From Baffinella frigidus (lineage: Eukaryota > Cryptophyceae > Cryptomonadales > Baffinellaceae): a stretch of DNA of 11,134 bases. Below, piece by piece: positions 1 to 7,130 of the stretch. Under the pieces are notes generated by a model that was given only the letters and a program-made list of their open reading frames with translations, had not been told where the DNA came from and did no database searches. Location of the stretch: NCBI GenBank assembly GCA_026770585.1, contig MU646839.1, positions 292,331 to 303,464 on the forward strand, in the 5' to 3' direction. A program made the translations under genes and the position numbers. The stretch's first letter is position 1. Each line of letters starts with the position of its first letter.

Positions 1-369
1 TGGGGCTCCGGGTTTAGGGTTTAGTGTTTAGGGTTTAGGGTTTAGGGTTTAGGGTGTAGGGTGTAGGGTTTAGGTTTTAGGGTTAAGGGTTTAGGGTGTA
101 GGGTGTAGATTTTAGGGTGTAGGGTGTTGGGTGTAAGGTTTAGGGTGGAGGGTGGAGGGTGGAGGGTGGAGGGTGGTGGGTTGAGGGTTTAGGGTTTAGG
201 GTTTAGGGTGTAGGGCTCAGGGTTTAGGGTTTAGGGTTCAGGGTTTAGGGTTCAGGGTTCAGGGTTCAGGGTTTAGGTTTTAGGTTTTAGGGTGTAGAGT
301 TTAGGGTTCAGGGTTTAGGGTTTAGGAATTAGGGTTTAGAGTTTGGGGTTTAGGGTTTAGGGTTAAGGG
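1..369 (+). repeat. Telomere-type (TTTAGGG) degenerate array, G-rich strand
   Basis: Imperfect heptamers read TTTAGGG on the + strand. Variants include TGTAGGG, TTCAGGG, TTTTAGGG, and a run of four TGGAGGG-type units near 143-170. The motif is the Arabidopsis-type telomere repeat. The density of variants and the adjoining non-telomeric DNA suggest an interstitial or proximal subtelomeric tract rather than an active chromosome end. The orientation is opposite to that of the three other large blocks in the window. The array runs off the left edge, so its full length is unknown. Confidence 0.93.
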
Positions 370-441
370 GTGTCGTTGTTTGAGGGGGGTTCAGGGCAGG
401 GCGGGACCAGTCGAGGGTGGAAGTGAGGCGGCCCTCGAAGC

Positions 442-676
442 CAGTCCCCGATCCGGTACGGATTGTTGATAAGAAAGTCCGCCGTGTCCTCCCGAACCCC
501 TGCTCCATCCAGCTCTGCCTCAGTCTATTTGGTTTCGCCAATTTGGTGGGCCCGGGCTCTTTCCCGCCTTAAAGTTGACGGATTGGGGTTGTGAACGCAG
601 TCCGTCAACTTAAGAATAGTCCCCTTGTACGGATCGTTGATGAGAAGGTCTTGCGTGTCCTTGCGAACCACCCCTG
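442..676 (+). repeat. Diverged direct repeat pair flanking family 1 copy A
   Basis: Positions 442-500 and 617-673 share the order AGTCCCC, TACGGAT-GTTGAT, AGAA-GTC, CGTGTCCT, CGAACC, with substitutions and small length differences. The two copies lie on either side of the inverted-repeat unit at 509-616. Either the unit sits between two copies of a larger tandem repeat, or the segment was duplicated together with it. No function is recognisable. Confidence 0.7.
509..616 (-). mobile_element. Family 1 short inverted-repeat element, copy A
   Basis: On the minus strand this matches the element at 6589-6727. It shares GACTATTCT, AAGTTGAC, CCGTCAACTTT, GCGGGAAAGAGCCC, the AAACCAAATAGACTGAG region and the end GGCAGAGCTGG. 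It contains a perfect 11-bp inverted repeat, AAGTTGACGGA at 572-582 and its complement at 601-611, separated by 18 nt. Only the end near 509 is recognisable; the other terminus is not intact. It has no coding capacity. A non-autonomous MITE-like repeat is my inference from the multiple copies, the inverted structure and copy E. Confidence 0.72.
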
Positions 677-712
677 GTTTAGGGTTTAGAGTTTAGGGTT
701 TGGTCTGAACCC
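677..712 (+). repeat. Short TTTAGGG patch
   Basis: A few degenerate heptamers (GTTTAGGGTTTAGAGTTTAGGG) on the G-rich strand, in the same orientation as the block at 1-369, isolated between family 1 copies A and B. Confidence 0.85.
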
Positions 713-734
713 AGAACCCGAAACCCCTTCTTTG

Positions 735-888
735 CCCGGCTCGAAGCGTGCAGAGGCAGGCGGTTCCTTGACCGACTATTCTAAGGTTGACAGCCTGGTT
801 TTCTTGCAGGAGTCCGTCAACTTTGGAGTGAAAACGAGCCCGGTCTCGCCAAAGTTGGTGAAACCAAATAGACTTGGACAGAGCCGGG
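735..888 (+). mobile_element. Family 1 short inverted-repeat element, copy B
   Basis: It carries GACCGACTATTCTAAGGTTGAC, TCCGTCAACTTTGGAG, CGAGCCCGG, CGCCAAAGTTGGTGAAACCAAATAGACT and GACAGAGCC in the same order as the copy at 6589-6727. The outer ends CCCGGCTC (735-742) and GAGCCGGG (881-888) are inverted complements and may mark the boundaries. The copy is in opposite orientation to its neighbours on both sides. It has no coding potential. Confidence 0.72.
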
Positions 889-931
889 TTCAGGGACGTT
901 GCGCCGTGGAACCAACCGATCACAACAGTCG

Positions 932-1052
932 GGAAAACATTTGGGCTCGCCAATGTGGCGTGCCCGGGCTCTTTTCCGCTCCAACGTTGCCGACGGATTT
1001 GTACCGCACATTGAGCATGTCAACTTGAGCTGGTCCTTGAGAATAGTCTGTC
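932..1052 (-). mobile_element. Family 1 short inverted-repeat element, copy C
   Basis: On the minus strand it reads GACAGACTATTCTCAAGG, GTTGACATGCT, TGTGCGGTACAAATCCGTC, AAAAGAGCCCGGGC and AAATGTTTTC. This parallels 6611-6700, including the distinctive GTGCGGTACAAATCCGTC stretch. The end corresponding to GACTGAG/CAGAGC is missing or too diverged to see. It lies tail-to-tail with copy B. Confidence 0.72.
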
Positions 1053-1504
1053 AAACACGAGTGAGGCACAGCTAAGATTCGACCGAATCCACTCGGCCCG
1101 CGCTGGATCCGCTCTCATTTAAATAAGAACACACGAGTTGAATGTGGTGAATGGTGAATGTGCCCTCCTTGCCTCGGGGCGTAACTGAGAATCCTGGCAC
1201 CTTAGACCACGGCCCGCTCTTGCCCAGCGAAGCGGCGGGGGTGTTCCTGACTGACCGCACCCAGCAGCTGTTCCCTACGCACGAGCCCCGTCCCCGTGCG
1301 TTGGGACACACCACAACGCCTGCACTCCCCAGCAGCGAGGCCGGCGGCTGGGTTGGGAACGGTCGCGTCCAACCCCCCCCAAGCTCCCCCCAACCGAGCA
1401 GCTCAGTTGGCGTCCCATGCTTCAGTAACGCCAGGCGCCCTTGATATCCTGCTCCTAGCAGGAGGATCTGAGATCGACAAGTCGGTTGGAAGCGTCCCAG
1501 AACT
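1053..1504. other. No recognisable feature
   Basis: Mixed-composition, moderately GC-rich DNA. Overlapping open frames of 60-150 codons exist on both strands, but none shows a recognisable domain and they overlap one another, as expected for chance frames in GC-rich sequence. A short TGGTGAATGGTGAATG duplication occurs near 1145. I see no promoter, RNA gene or mobile element. Confidence 0.6.
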
Positions 1505-1561
1505 GGACGCTTTCTCAAGTTGCCATCCTGGGTGCGTGGTACAAATTCGTCAACTTTGGAT
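1505..1561 (+). mobile_element. Family 1 fragment, copy D
   Basis: The segment TTTCTCAAGTTG-CAT, CTGGGTG-G-GGTACAAAT and CGTCAACTTTGGA matches the central hairpin part of 6620-6667. The outer parts are absent. A shorter scrap with GAAGCGGGAAAGAGCCC lies at about 1851-1867 and may be a detached piece of the same family. Confidence 0.62.
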
Positions 1562-1951
1562 TTTATCAGATCTAAAATGGGGGTGTCTAAAATATTTTAA
1601 AGGAATAGAAAGACAGAAAAAGTGTTCTGCGAACGAGACGTGGGGAGCGAGCTCAAGGACGCGGCCATGAACGTTGTCGAGCAAGAGAAGAGAGGATTGG
1701 GTGCGTCCCAGCCTGGCGTTGGCGACTCGAATCAATCGCTGGTGGCTGGGCACGAATTTCGCAGTTTTCGCAGCCTGGCTTTCTTTCTCATTCTTGAGCT
1801 GCGGGACACAACTGTAGACGAGAGCTCGTTCCGGTCTGGTATCCTCCCAGAAGCGGGAAAGAGCCCCTGGCTTTCCCCTTCGAGGCACATTGGACTTCCC
1901 TGCGTGCAGCAATGACCAGCACCAAGAGCCAACACCCGGGATCCTGTTGAC
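1562..1951. other. No recognisable feature
   Basis: Apart from the small family 1 scrap near 1851-1867, nothing is recognisable. A minus-strand open frame of 191 codons (1550-2125) crosses it. Its product is unrecognised, and it runs through both the hairpin cluster at 1952-1999 and the edge of the family 1 fragment, so I do not call a gene. Confidence 0.5.
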
Positions 1952-1999
1952 ATGATTTCTAGAAATCATTTTCACCTCAACCTGGGGTTGAGGTGAAAA
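1952..1999. repeat. Perfect palindrome plus perfect 14-bp hairpin
   Basis: Positions 1952-1969 form a perfect 18-bp palindrome (ATGATTTCT/AGAAATCAT). Overlapping it by one base, 1969-1982 and 1986-1999 form a perfect 14-bp stem with a 3-nt loop. Two perfect inverted repeats side by side, about 150 bp before the telomere-like block, are hard to attribute to chance. They could be a foldback boundary, a recombination scar or a protein-binding site. The sequence does not say which. Confidence 0.85.
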
Positions 2000-2130
2000 C
2001 GAAAGCTGTGGAGAGGTGATGGGGAGCGACGGGCAGAACCCACTGGATCCAGCATGCGTGGCAGATTTCGTCCTTTCTGGGCACATGAAGGTGGGTGCTG
2101 AGTCGCAACCCTTGGCACTCCGCACCCAAA

Positions 2131-2468
2131 CAGTTTCTCGGTAGTTTGGAGTTTGGGTTCCCCAAACCCCAAACCCTAATAAACCCTAAACCCTGATTAC
2201 TTTCCAGGTAGTTAGGCTAAGGGTTAACGGTGTGAGGAAACCCCACGCCCTAAACCCTGCACCCCAAACCAAACTTCTTCCTCGGTAGTTTAGGGTTGAG
2301 GGTTGGGGGTTTCCCTGAACACAAACCCCTGAACCAAACCACTTTCTCCGTAGTTCAGGGTTGAAGGTCTAGGGTTTCCCCTAAACCATCAACAACAAAC
2401 CAAACAAATTTCTCGGCGGTTTAGGTTTGAGGGGTAGCATGAACCAAACTACTTTCTCCTTTTGCAAG
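2131..2468. repeat. Degenerate ~65-75 bp composite repeat with telomere-like motifs on both strands
   Basis: A TTTCTCGGTAGTTT-like anchor recurs near 2133, 2205, 2278, 2345, 2410 and 2453. Each is followed by a G-rich telomere-like stretch and then a C-rich one, so each unit can fold back on itself. For example, GTTTGGG at 2151-2157 pairs with CCCAAAC at 2161-2167 across 3 nt. The units are diverged and differ in length. This forms the left flank of the long C-rich block that follows. Confidence 0.72.
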
Positions 2469-2593
2469 GGCTGAACCCTAAACCCTAAACCCTAAACCCT
2501 GAACCATAAACCCTAAACCCCAAACCCTAAATCCTCAACCCTAAACCCTGAGCCCTCAACCCTAAACCCTAAACACTAAATCCTAAACCCTAA

Positions 2594-2661
2594 ACCCGAA
2601 ACCCAAAACCCAAAACCCGAAACCCGAAACCCGAAACCCGAAACTCGAAACCCGAAACCCG
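2594..2661 (-). repeat. CCCGAAA variant patch within the telomere-like block
   Basis: A local run in which the heptamer is CCCGAAA (with CCCAAAA and CTCGAAA) instead of CCCTAAA. Similar CCCGAAA patches occur near 3466-3480, 3790-3838 and 3956-3990. Local dominance of one variant points to expansion by slippage or unequal exchange after the variant arose. Confidence 0.85.
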
Positions 2662-2940
2662 ACACCCTAAACCCTCAACCCTGGAGCCTTAACCCTAAAC
2701 TTTAAACCCTAAACCTTTAACCCTAAACCCTAAACCCTAAAACCCGAACCCTAAAACCTAAATCCTAAACCCCAAACCCCAAACCCCTAACCCTAAATCC
2801 TGAACCCAAACCCCTAAACCCCAAACCCTGAACCGTAACCCATAACCAATAAACCATAAACCATGATTGAAACCCTAAACCTAAAACCTAAACCCTAAAC
2901 CCTAAACCCTAAACCCTGAATCCTAAACCCTAAACCCTAA

Positions 2941-3194
2941 ATCAACCATAACCCATCAACCCAAAATGAAACATAACCCATAAACCTAAAATGAACCCTA
3001 AACCCTAAACCTTAAACCCTGAGCCTAAAACCTAAACCCTATACCCTAAACCCTAAATACTGAAACCTAAACCCTGAACCCTAAACCGTAAACCCTAAAT
3101 GAACCATAACCCATAAACCTTAAATAACCATAACCCATCAACCTAAAATAAACCATAACCCATAAACCTAAAATAAACCATAACCCATAAACCT
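2941..3194. repeat. Higher-order ~25-bp repeat AACCATAACCCATAAACCTAAA
   Basis: Several copies of a unit with core AACCATAACCCATAAACCTA occur at 2945-2990 and again from about 3100 to 3194. The last two copies (about 3145-3194) are nearly identical tandem repeats. Each unit consists of three diverged heptamer-like steps that now repeat together. It represents a secondary satellite born inside the telomere-like array. Confidence 0.82.
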
Positions 3195-3219
3195 AACACC
3201 TAAAACCCTAACCCTAAAA

Positions 3220-3356
3220 CCCTAAAACCAAAAACTTGGGGTTTAGGGTTTAGGGTTTGAGGTTTTCGGTTTATGGGTTATGGTTTATTTTAGGTTTATG
3301 GGTTATCCCTAAACCATAAACCCTAAACCCTAAACCCTAAGTTTTTGGTTTTAGGG
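3220..3356. repeat. 36-bp inverted repeat around a strand-flipped telomeric segment
   Basis: The arms 3220-3255 and 3321-3356 are inverted complements of 36 nt with one mismatch; both include the rare non-telomeric word CCAAAAACTT or its complement. The interior carries GGTTTATGGGTTATGGTTTATTTTAGG, the reverse complement of the 25-bp repeat found just upstream in the opposite orientation. The strand sense of the heptamers switches at about 3237, 3307, 3341 and 3371. This is best read as one or more small inversions or foldback duplications inside the array. Confidence 0.85.
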
Positions 3357-3658
3357 TTTAGGGTTTAGGGAAACCTTAACCCTAAACCTAAAACCGTAAA
3401 CCCTAAACCCTAAACCCTAAACCCTAAACCCTAACCCTAAAACCCTAAAACCCTAAAACCAAAACCCGAAACCCGAAACCCTAAACCCTAAACCCTAAAC
3501 CTTGAACCCTAAACCCTAAACCCTAAACCCTAAACCCTAAACCATAAACCCTAAACACTCAACCCCAAATCCTAAACCTTAAATCCTAAACCCTCAACCC
3601 TAAACCCTAAACCCTATACTCTAAAGCCTAAACCCTAAACCCCAAACCCTGGACCGTA

Positions 3659-3697
3659 AACAATAAACCATAAACAATAAACAATAAACAATAAACC
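3659..3697. repeat. AAACAAT heptamer patch
   Basis: A short tandem run of ACAATAA/CCATAAA units with period 7. It keeps telomeric periodicity but has lost the CCC core. It is a small secondary expansion of a mutated heptamer. Confidence 0.75.
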
Positions 3698-4103
3698 TTA
3701 AACCCAAAACCCTTCAACCTAAACCCCTAAACCCTGCACCCTAAACCCCAAACCCTTAACCCTTAACCCTCAAACCTATACCCGAAATTCGAAACCCTAA
3801 ACCCGAGACCCGAAACCCGAAACCCGAGACCCGAAACCCTAAAACTTGAACCCTAAATCTGACAACCCAAATCCCGAACCCTAAACTGAAATCCTACACC
3901 CCAAACCCTAAAGGATGTACCCTAAATCTCAAACCCTACTCCTCAGCCCTCAAACCCAAACCCGAAACCCGAAACCCGAAACCCGAAAACGAAACCCCTA
4001 GACACACTCCTCCACGATTGCGTGTGCTGAGACGATCTCGGTGCCGATGGTTGCTCTTGACACACGCTCAAGGAAGGAGGAATTGTGACGGCGACTGGCG
4101 GGT

Positions 4104-4130
4104 GGCACGCAGATTCTGGGAGACCAAGTG
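4104..4130 (+). repeat. Direct repeat, copy 1 of 2 (second at 5248-5274)
   Basis: GGCACGCAGATTC-GGG-G-CCAAGTG recurs at 5248-5274 with 3 differences in 27 positions. Both copies are preceded at slightly different distances by GGCGACTG (about 4090 and 5231), so the duplication was originally longer. The copies are 1.1 kb apart. No product or element type is recognisable. Confidence 0.72.
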
Positions 4131-4183
4131 TTTGCCAAACAGTGGGTGTGTGCCACGCGGCCACGCTCGCATTCGGCAACAAC

Positions 4184-4337
4184 CAGTACCTCCACTCGGT
4201 ACCCACCCCCAATACCTCCACTCGGTACCCTCCCCGCCTGTAGCTCCACTGCCCGCCGCAGTACCCTCCCGCACCTTGCCTCAGTACGCAGCACCTCCAC
4301 TCAGTACACTCTCCGCCTGAGTAAGTACGCTCCACGG
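4184..4337. repeat. Degenerate minisatellite with CAGTACCTCCACTCGGTACC unit
   Basis: Variants of AGTACC-TCCACT recur about every 20-30 bases: AGTACCTCCACTCGGTACC, AATACCTCCACTCGGTACC, TAGCTCCACT, CAGTACC, CAGTACGCAGCACCTCCACTCAGTACAC and AAGTACGCTCCAC. The unit length is irregular. GGTACC-like palindromic steps are embedded. No coding frame is supported. Confidence 0.78.
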
Positions 4338-5063
4338 TGGTGACCAAGCGCCACCCACCTTACATCAGACACTTCTCACTACCAACGGGTGCATCGGTTG
4401 CTTGCATCGGCGCGGTGTCACTCTGGAGTTAGATTCGGGATGCATGGCAAGGGGTGGCGCTGGTCCAGTTGATGAAATCCTTCACTCCAATCGTCACCGC
4501 CAGCATCACCTAATTGATGAGAGTCAACACCTGACCGTCAGCCGCGCGGATCCTCTCTCCGAAAGGCCATCCTGTCTCGCCGCAACACCAGTGCAATCTC
4601 TGTTGGCGCAACGCCTCTGCCCTCCCCTCATATCGTCCCCTGTCAGTCAGTGTTCTCTCGAGCCTGCAATGCTCGAGTGCATTCCTACCTGCCGGGTTGT
4701 CCTGACGGACACAGAACTGACACGGCCTCGCCTCCGAGCCGCCGTCGTCTTCAGCGCTGCTGTTGCTTTGCATCGGAACGATGTTGGCGCCCGGGGGACA
4801 GGATGGTGAACTCAGCACGGTGATTCGTCGCATCCACCCTCAGTTGGCAGAACTAGAACATGTGCCAGCCTGTTTTCACCAGGACCGGTTTCCACGGCAC
4901 GGTCGCGTCACGATCGGAGTTCCCCGCCCGCAGCTTTTGTGTGTGGACCGCGCCGTGGATCGCGCCTAGCTAGCAAGCTTGCTTCCTAGCAAGCCCCAAA
5001 ACCCTCCTCCTGGATCGCACCTACCAAGCACCTACACCCTCCTTCGCGTTCCAGTCGGTGGCA
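4338..5063. other. GC-rich non-telomeric DNA, no gene recognised
   Basis: Frames of up to 135 codons exist on both strands and overlap each other. None gives a recognisable domain, and composition does not favour one frame. A 12-bp palindrome AGCAAGCTTGCT lies at 4972-4983, with CTAGC words on either side. A partial repetition of GGATCGC-CCTA occurs near 4958 and 5012. I see nothing else. Confidence 0.5.
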
Positions 5064-5097
5064 GTCAGCAGCACTCACCGCGCTGAGTGCTGCTGAC
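5064..5097. repeat. Perfect 14-bp hairpin
   Basis: GTCAGCAGCACTCA at 5064-5077 is exactly complementary to 5084-5097, separated by the 6-nt loop CCGCGC. No T-run follows that would suggest a transcription stop, and no flanking gene is recognised. It is one of several long perfect stems scattered in the window. Confidence 0.9.
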
Positions 5098-5779
5098 CGC
5101 TGGGTGAGCACATCGGGCTGGGACTCGCGCTCGGCTCCTCCGTCGCAGAGGTCTGCCCCGCCCCTCTTGCTACCAAGCAAGCATCAGCGTCTGCCCCTCC
5201 GCGTTCGCATTCGCATTCGCTTCGTGTCCGGGCGACTGCATCCACGCGGCACGCAGATTCCGGGTGGCCAAGTGTGGAGAGCTTCAAAGGAGGCTGACTT
5301 GGGTTCGGTGCGTGTAAGTGAGCATGGGAACCAGTTGGTATACCTTCACCCACCCCAACAGAGCCACCCTGTATCCCCTCTTCACGAGCCTCTGCACTGG
5401 AGAGCTAAACGCGATCCGAAAGCAAAAATGCTTTTTCTGCAGTCCTTTCTACGGAAGGGCGTGTCGTTGGCATATGTTGGGCGAAATTAAAACCTAAAGG
5501 ACCTAAAGGTCTCGCCCGTGCCTGGATGGCGAGCATACACGCAGCATTCCTGAAAGGGCCTTTTTAGGAGGTGTAGGAGTCTTGTGTAACCCCTCTCTTG
5601 CACTGCACGCACAGAGCCCTTGTCGTACGTTTTTTTTTCTTTCTGCTTCGTGATTACTCTCGAGCCTAGACATGAGTGGTCCGCAGAGTCTCACGACAGC
5701 TGTCGGGACCGGGCAAGGATAGGACTTTCCAGGAAAAGCTCGAAGCAGGCAGCAGTCGTGGAACTCTCCACACGTCACG
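5098..5779. other. Non-telomeric DNA, no gene recognised
   Basis: It contains the second copy of the 27-bp direct repeat (5248-5274), a short GCATTCGCATTCGC run near 5206, and a T-rich tract at about 5630-5642. Overlapping open frames on both strands are unrecognised. Nothing supports a gene or an RNA. Confidence 0.5.
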
Positions 5780-5820
5780 CCCCGCACTGTTGACTCCCCC
5801 GTACCCCGCACTGTTGACTC
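5780..5820 (+). repeat. 17-bp perfect direct repeat, period 24
   Basis: CCCCGCACTGTTGACTC is present at 5780-5796 and again exactly at 5804-5820, separated by CCCGTAC. It is a simple two-copy tandem duplication. Confidence 0.92.
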
Positions 5821-6380
5821 GTCCGGGCAGGAGTTGCACCTGGACCGTAACTAAATGCGAGCAGTGGAATGACTGATGAAGCGGCGCGGGATTGGCTGGA
5901 CAGGTGTCGTAAGTTGACAAGGCGTCCACTTTCGCGAGCTGGTCAAGCTCGAGGGGAGGTGTCCCCTCACCCCTTGGAGCCCTTCCCCTTGAGCCATTTT
6001 GACACAATGAAGTCTCGCTGCATGTGGGTGCCGGATCTCTCTCAACTATTACAAAGCTGGCGAGCCTGGATAGAGGCCTCGCGGACGCTCGCCTCCCTCC
6101 ATTGCGATTCGAGCGGGCGTGTCTATAGCATTCTCAACTCCAATCTACTAGAGCTTTCCGAGGGGATGCACGTGCCGCCTAGACCCCTCGGCTGCCATCG
6201 CATCCACCCACTCCCGTGTGCAGCCTGGACAGAGAGGCGGCGTGGGGCAGCAGTCACTCTCCGCGCAGAGTCGCTGCCTAGCTAGCCTCAGGCTCAGCGG
6301 TTGTCTGAGGGTGGCTGGGAGCTTGCACGCGAGGTGGTCCGTTGCTCGAGAAGCGTCGAGAGGGGGTGCCGGGTGCTGGG
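5821..6380. other. Non-telomeric DNA, no gene recognised
   Basis: GC-rich, with open frames of up to 138 codons that overlap on both strands and show no recognisable domains or targeting features. I see no repeat family member or RNA gene. Confidence 0.5.
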
Positions 6381-6423
6381 TGGCGCTGCCGAGTGCACTA
6401 TGGCGGCGTGGCGCTGCCGAGTG
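6380..6423 (+). repeat. 16-bp perfect direct repeat, period 28
   Basis: GTGGCGCTGCCGAGTG occurs at 6380-6395 and at 6408-6423. The second copy is followed directly by a hairpin (ACCTGGCC 6424-6431 with GGCCAGGT 6437-6444). Confidence 0.9.
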
Positions 6424-6444
6424 ACCTGGCCTGGAGGGCCAGGT
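6424..6444. repeat. 8-bp perfect hairpin
   Basis: ACCTGGCC and GGCCAGGT flank a 5-nt loop. It is short enough that chance cannot be excluded. It adjoins the 16-bp direct repeat. Confidence 0.65.
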
Positions 6445-6588
6445 CTCATGGGAGGAGCGGTGGTCTGGCAGGTGACGGCCCTGCACGGGTGGTCAAGGCG
6501 TGTGGTGTGACGTTCTCGGTCGGTATGCCGCCCCGGGGATGCTCATCCTTCGGCTCCAACGGTATTCCTTTTGAGCGCTTTATTTGAC

Positions 6589-6727
6589 CTAGCTCTGCCT
6601 CATTCGGGACGACCGACTATTCTCAAGTTGGCATGCTGGGTGTGCGGTACAAATCCGTCAACTTTGAAGCGGGAAAGAGCCCAGGTTCACCGAAATGTTT
6701 AGCCCAACTAGACTGAGACAGAGCTAG
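6589..6727 (+). mobile_element. Family 1 element, most complete copy (E), 139 bp with terminal inverted repeats
   Basis: The ends CTAGCTCTGCCTCATTC (6589-6605) and the complement of GACTGAGACAGAGCTAG (6711-6727) match over 17 bp with two differences. A TA lies inside both CTAG ends, so TA|GCTCTG...CAGAGC|TA is a possible TA target duplication. The interior has an imperfect stem (CAAGTTG near 6624-6630, CAACTTTG at 6659-6666) conserved in the copies at 509, 735, 932 and 1505. There is no open frame. It fits a short non-autonomous MITE-like element. It ends 37 bp before the third telomeric block. The superfamily is not established. Confidence 0.75.
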
Positions 6728-6763
6728 AAGTTCTAAACCCCCTGTTGCGCCAGGTTCGTGGCA

Positions 6764-7130
6764 CCCTGAACCCTAAACATTAAACCCTAAATCCTAAACC
6801 CTAAACCCTAAACCCTAAACCCTAAACCCTAAACCCTAAACCCTAAACCCTAAACCCTAAACCCTAAACCCTAAACCCTAAACCCTAAACTCTAAACTCT
6901 AAACTCTAAACCCTAAACCCTAAACCCTAAACCCTAAACACTAAACACTCAACACTAAACCCTAAACCCGAAACCCGAAACTCTAAACCCTAAACCCTAA
7001 ACCCGAAACCCTAACCCCTAACCCCAAAACCCTAAAACCTAAAACCTCACCTAAAACCTCTCAACCCTAACCTCTAAAACCTAAACCCCAAACCCTAAAC
7101 CCTAAATCCTAAACCCTAAACCCTAAACCA
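6764..7130 (-). repeat. Telomere-type (CCCTAAA) array with a 13-unit perfect core
   Basis: Positions 6799-6889 are 13 uninterrupted copies of CCCTAAA, the most regular stretch in the window. Three CTCTAAA variants follow at 6890-6910, then further CCCTAAA, CACTAAA, CCCGAAA and decayed units. The regular core suggests more recent addition or homogenisation than in the blocks at 1-369 or 2469-3997. Sharp edges lie against family 1 copy E on the left and unique sequence at 7131 on the right. Confidence 0.95.

Larger units (their letters stand above)
2469..3997 (-). repeat. Long telomere-type (CCCTAAA) degenerate array
   Basis: About 1.5 kb reading CCCTAAA on the + strand, so TTTAGGG on the minus strand. 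It holds many variants: CCCGAAA, CCCAAAA, CCCTGAA, CCCTCAA, CCATAAA, ACAATAA and TCCTAAA. Short perfect runs alternate with patches where one variant dominates. The interior orientation flips are annotated separately. This degree of decay is typical of interstitial telomeric sequence and not of telomerase-maintained ends. Confidence 0.95.

Noticed and set aside
1-369. True chromosome terminus
   Set aside because: The heptamers are too degenerate, and on the + strand a left terminus should read CCCTAAA; this block reads TTTAGGG.
1550-2125. 191-codon minus-strand open frame
   Set aside because: The product is unrecognised, and the frame runs through the palindrome and hairpin cluster at 1952-1999 and into the family 1 fragment edge.
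4660-4680. CTCGAG ... CTCGAG inverted pair
   Set aside because: It is a six-base palindrome occurring twice by chance in GC-rich sequence; no extended similarity around it.
4402-4809. 135-codon plus-strand open frame with overlapping minus-strand frame at 4510-4833
   Set aside because: Frames on both strands are equally open, as expected from GC-rich composition. No domain, splice pattern or homology is visible.
5064-5097. Intrinsic transcription terminator
   Set aside because: No T-run follows the stem, no upstream gene is recognised, and the sequence context is eukaryotic.
5869-6285. 138-codon plus-strand open frame
   Set aside because: No recognisable protein features, and competing frames on both strands overlap it.
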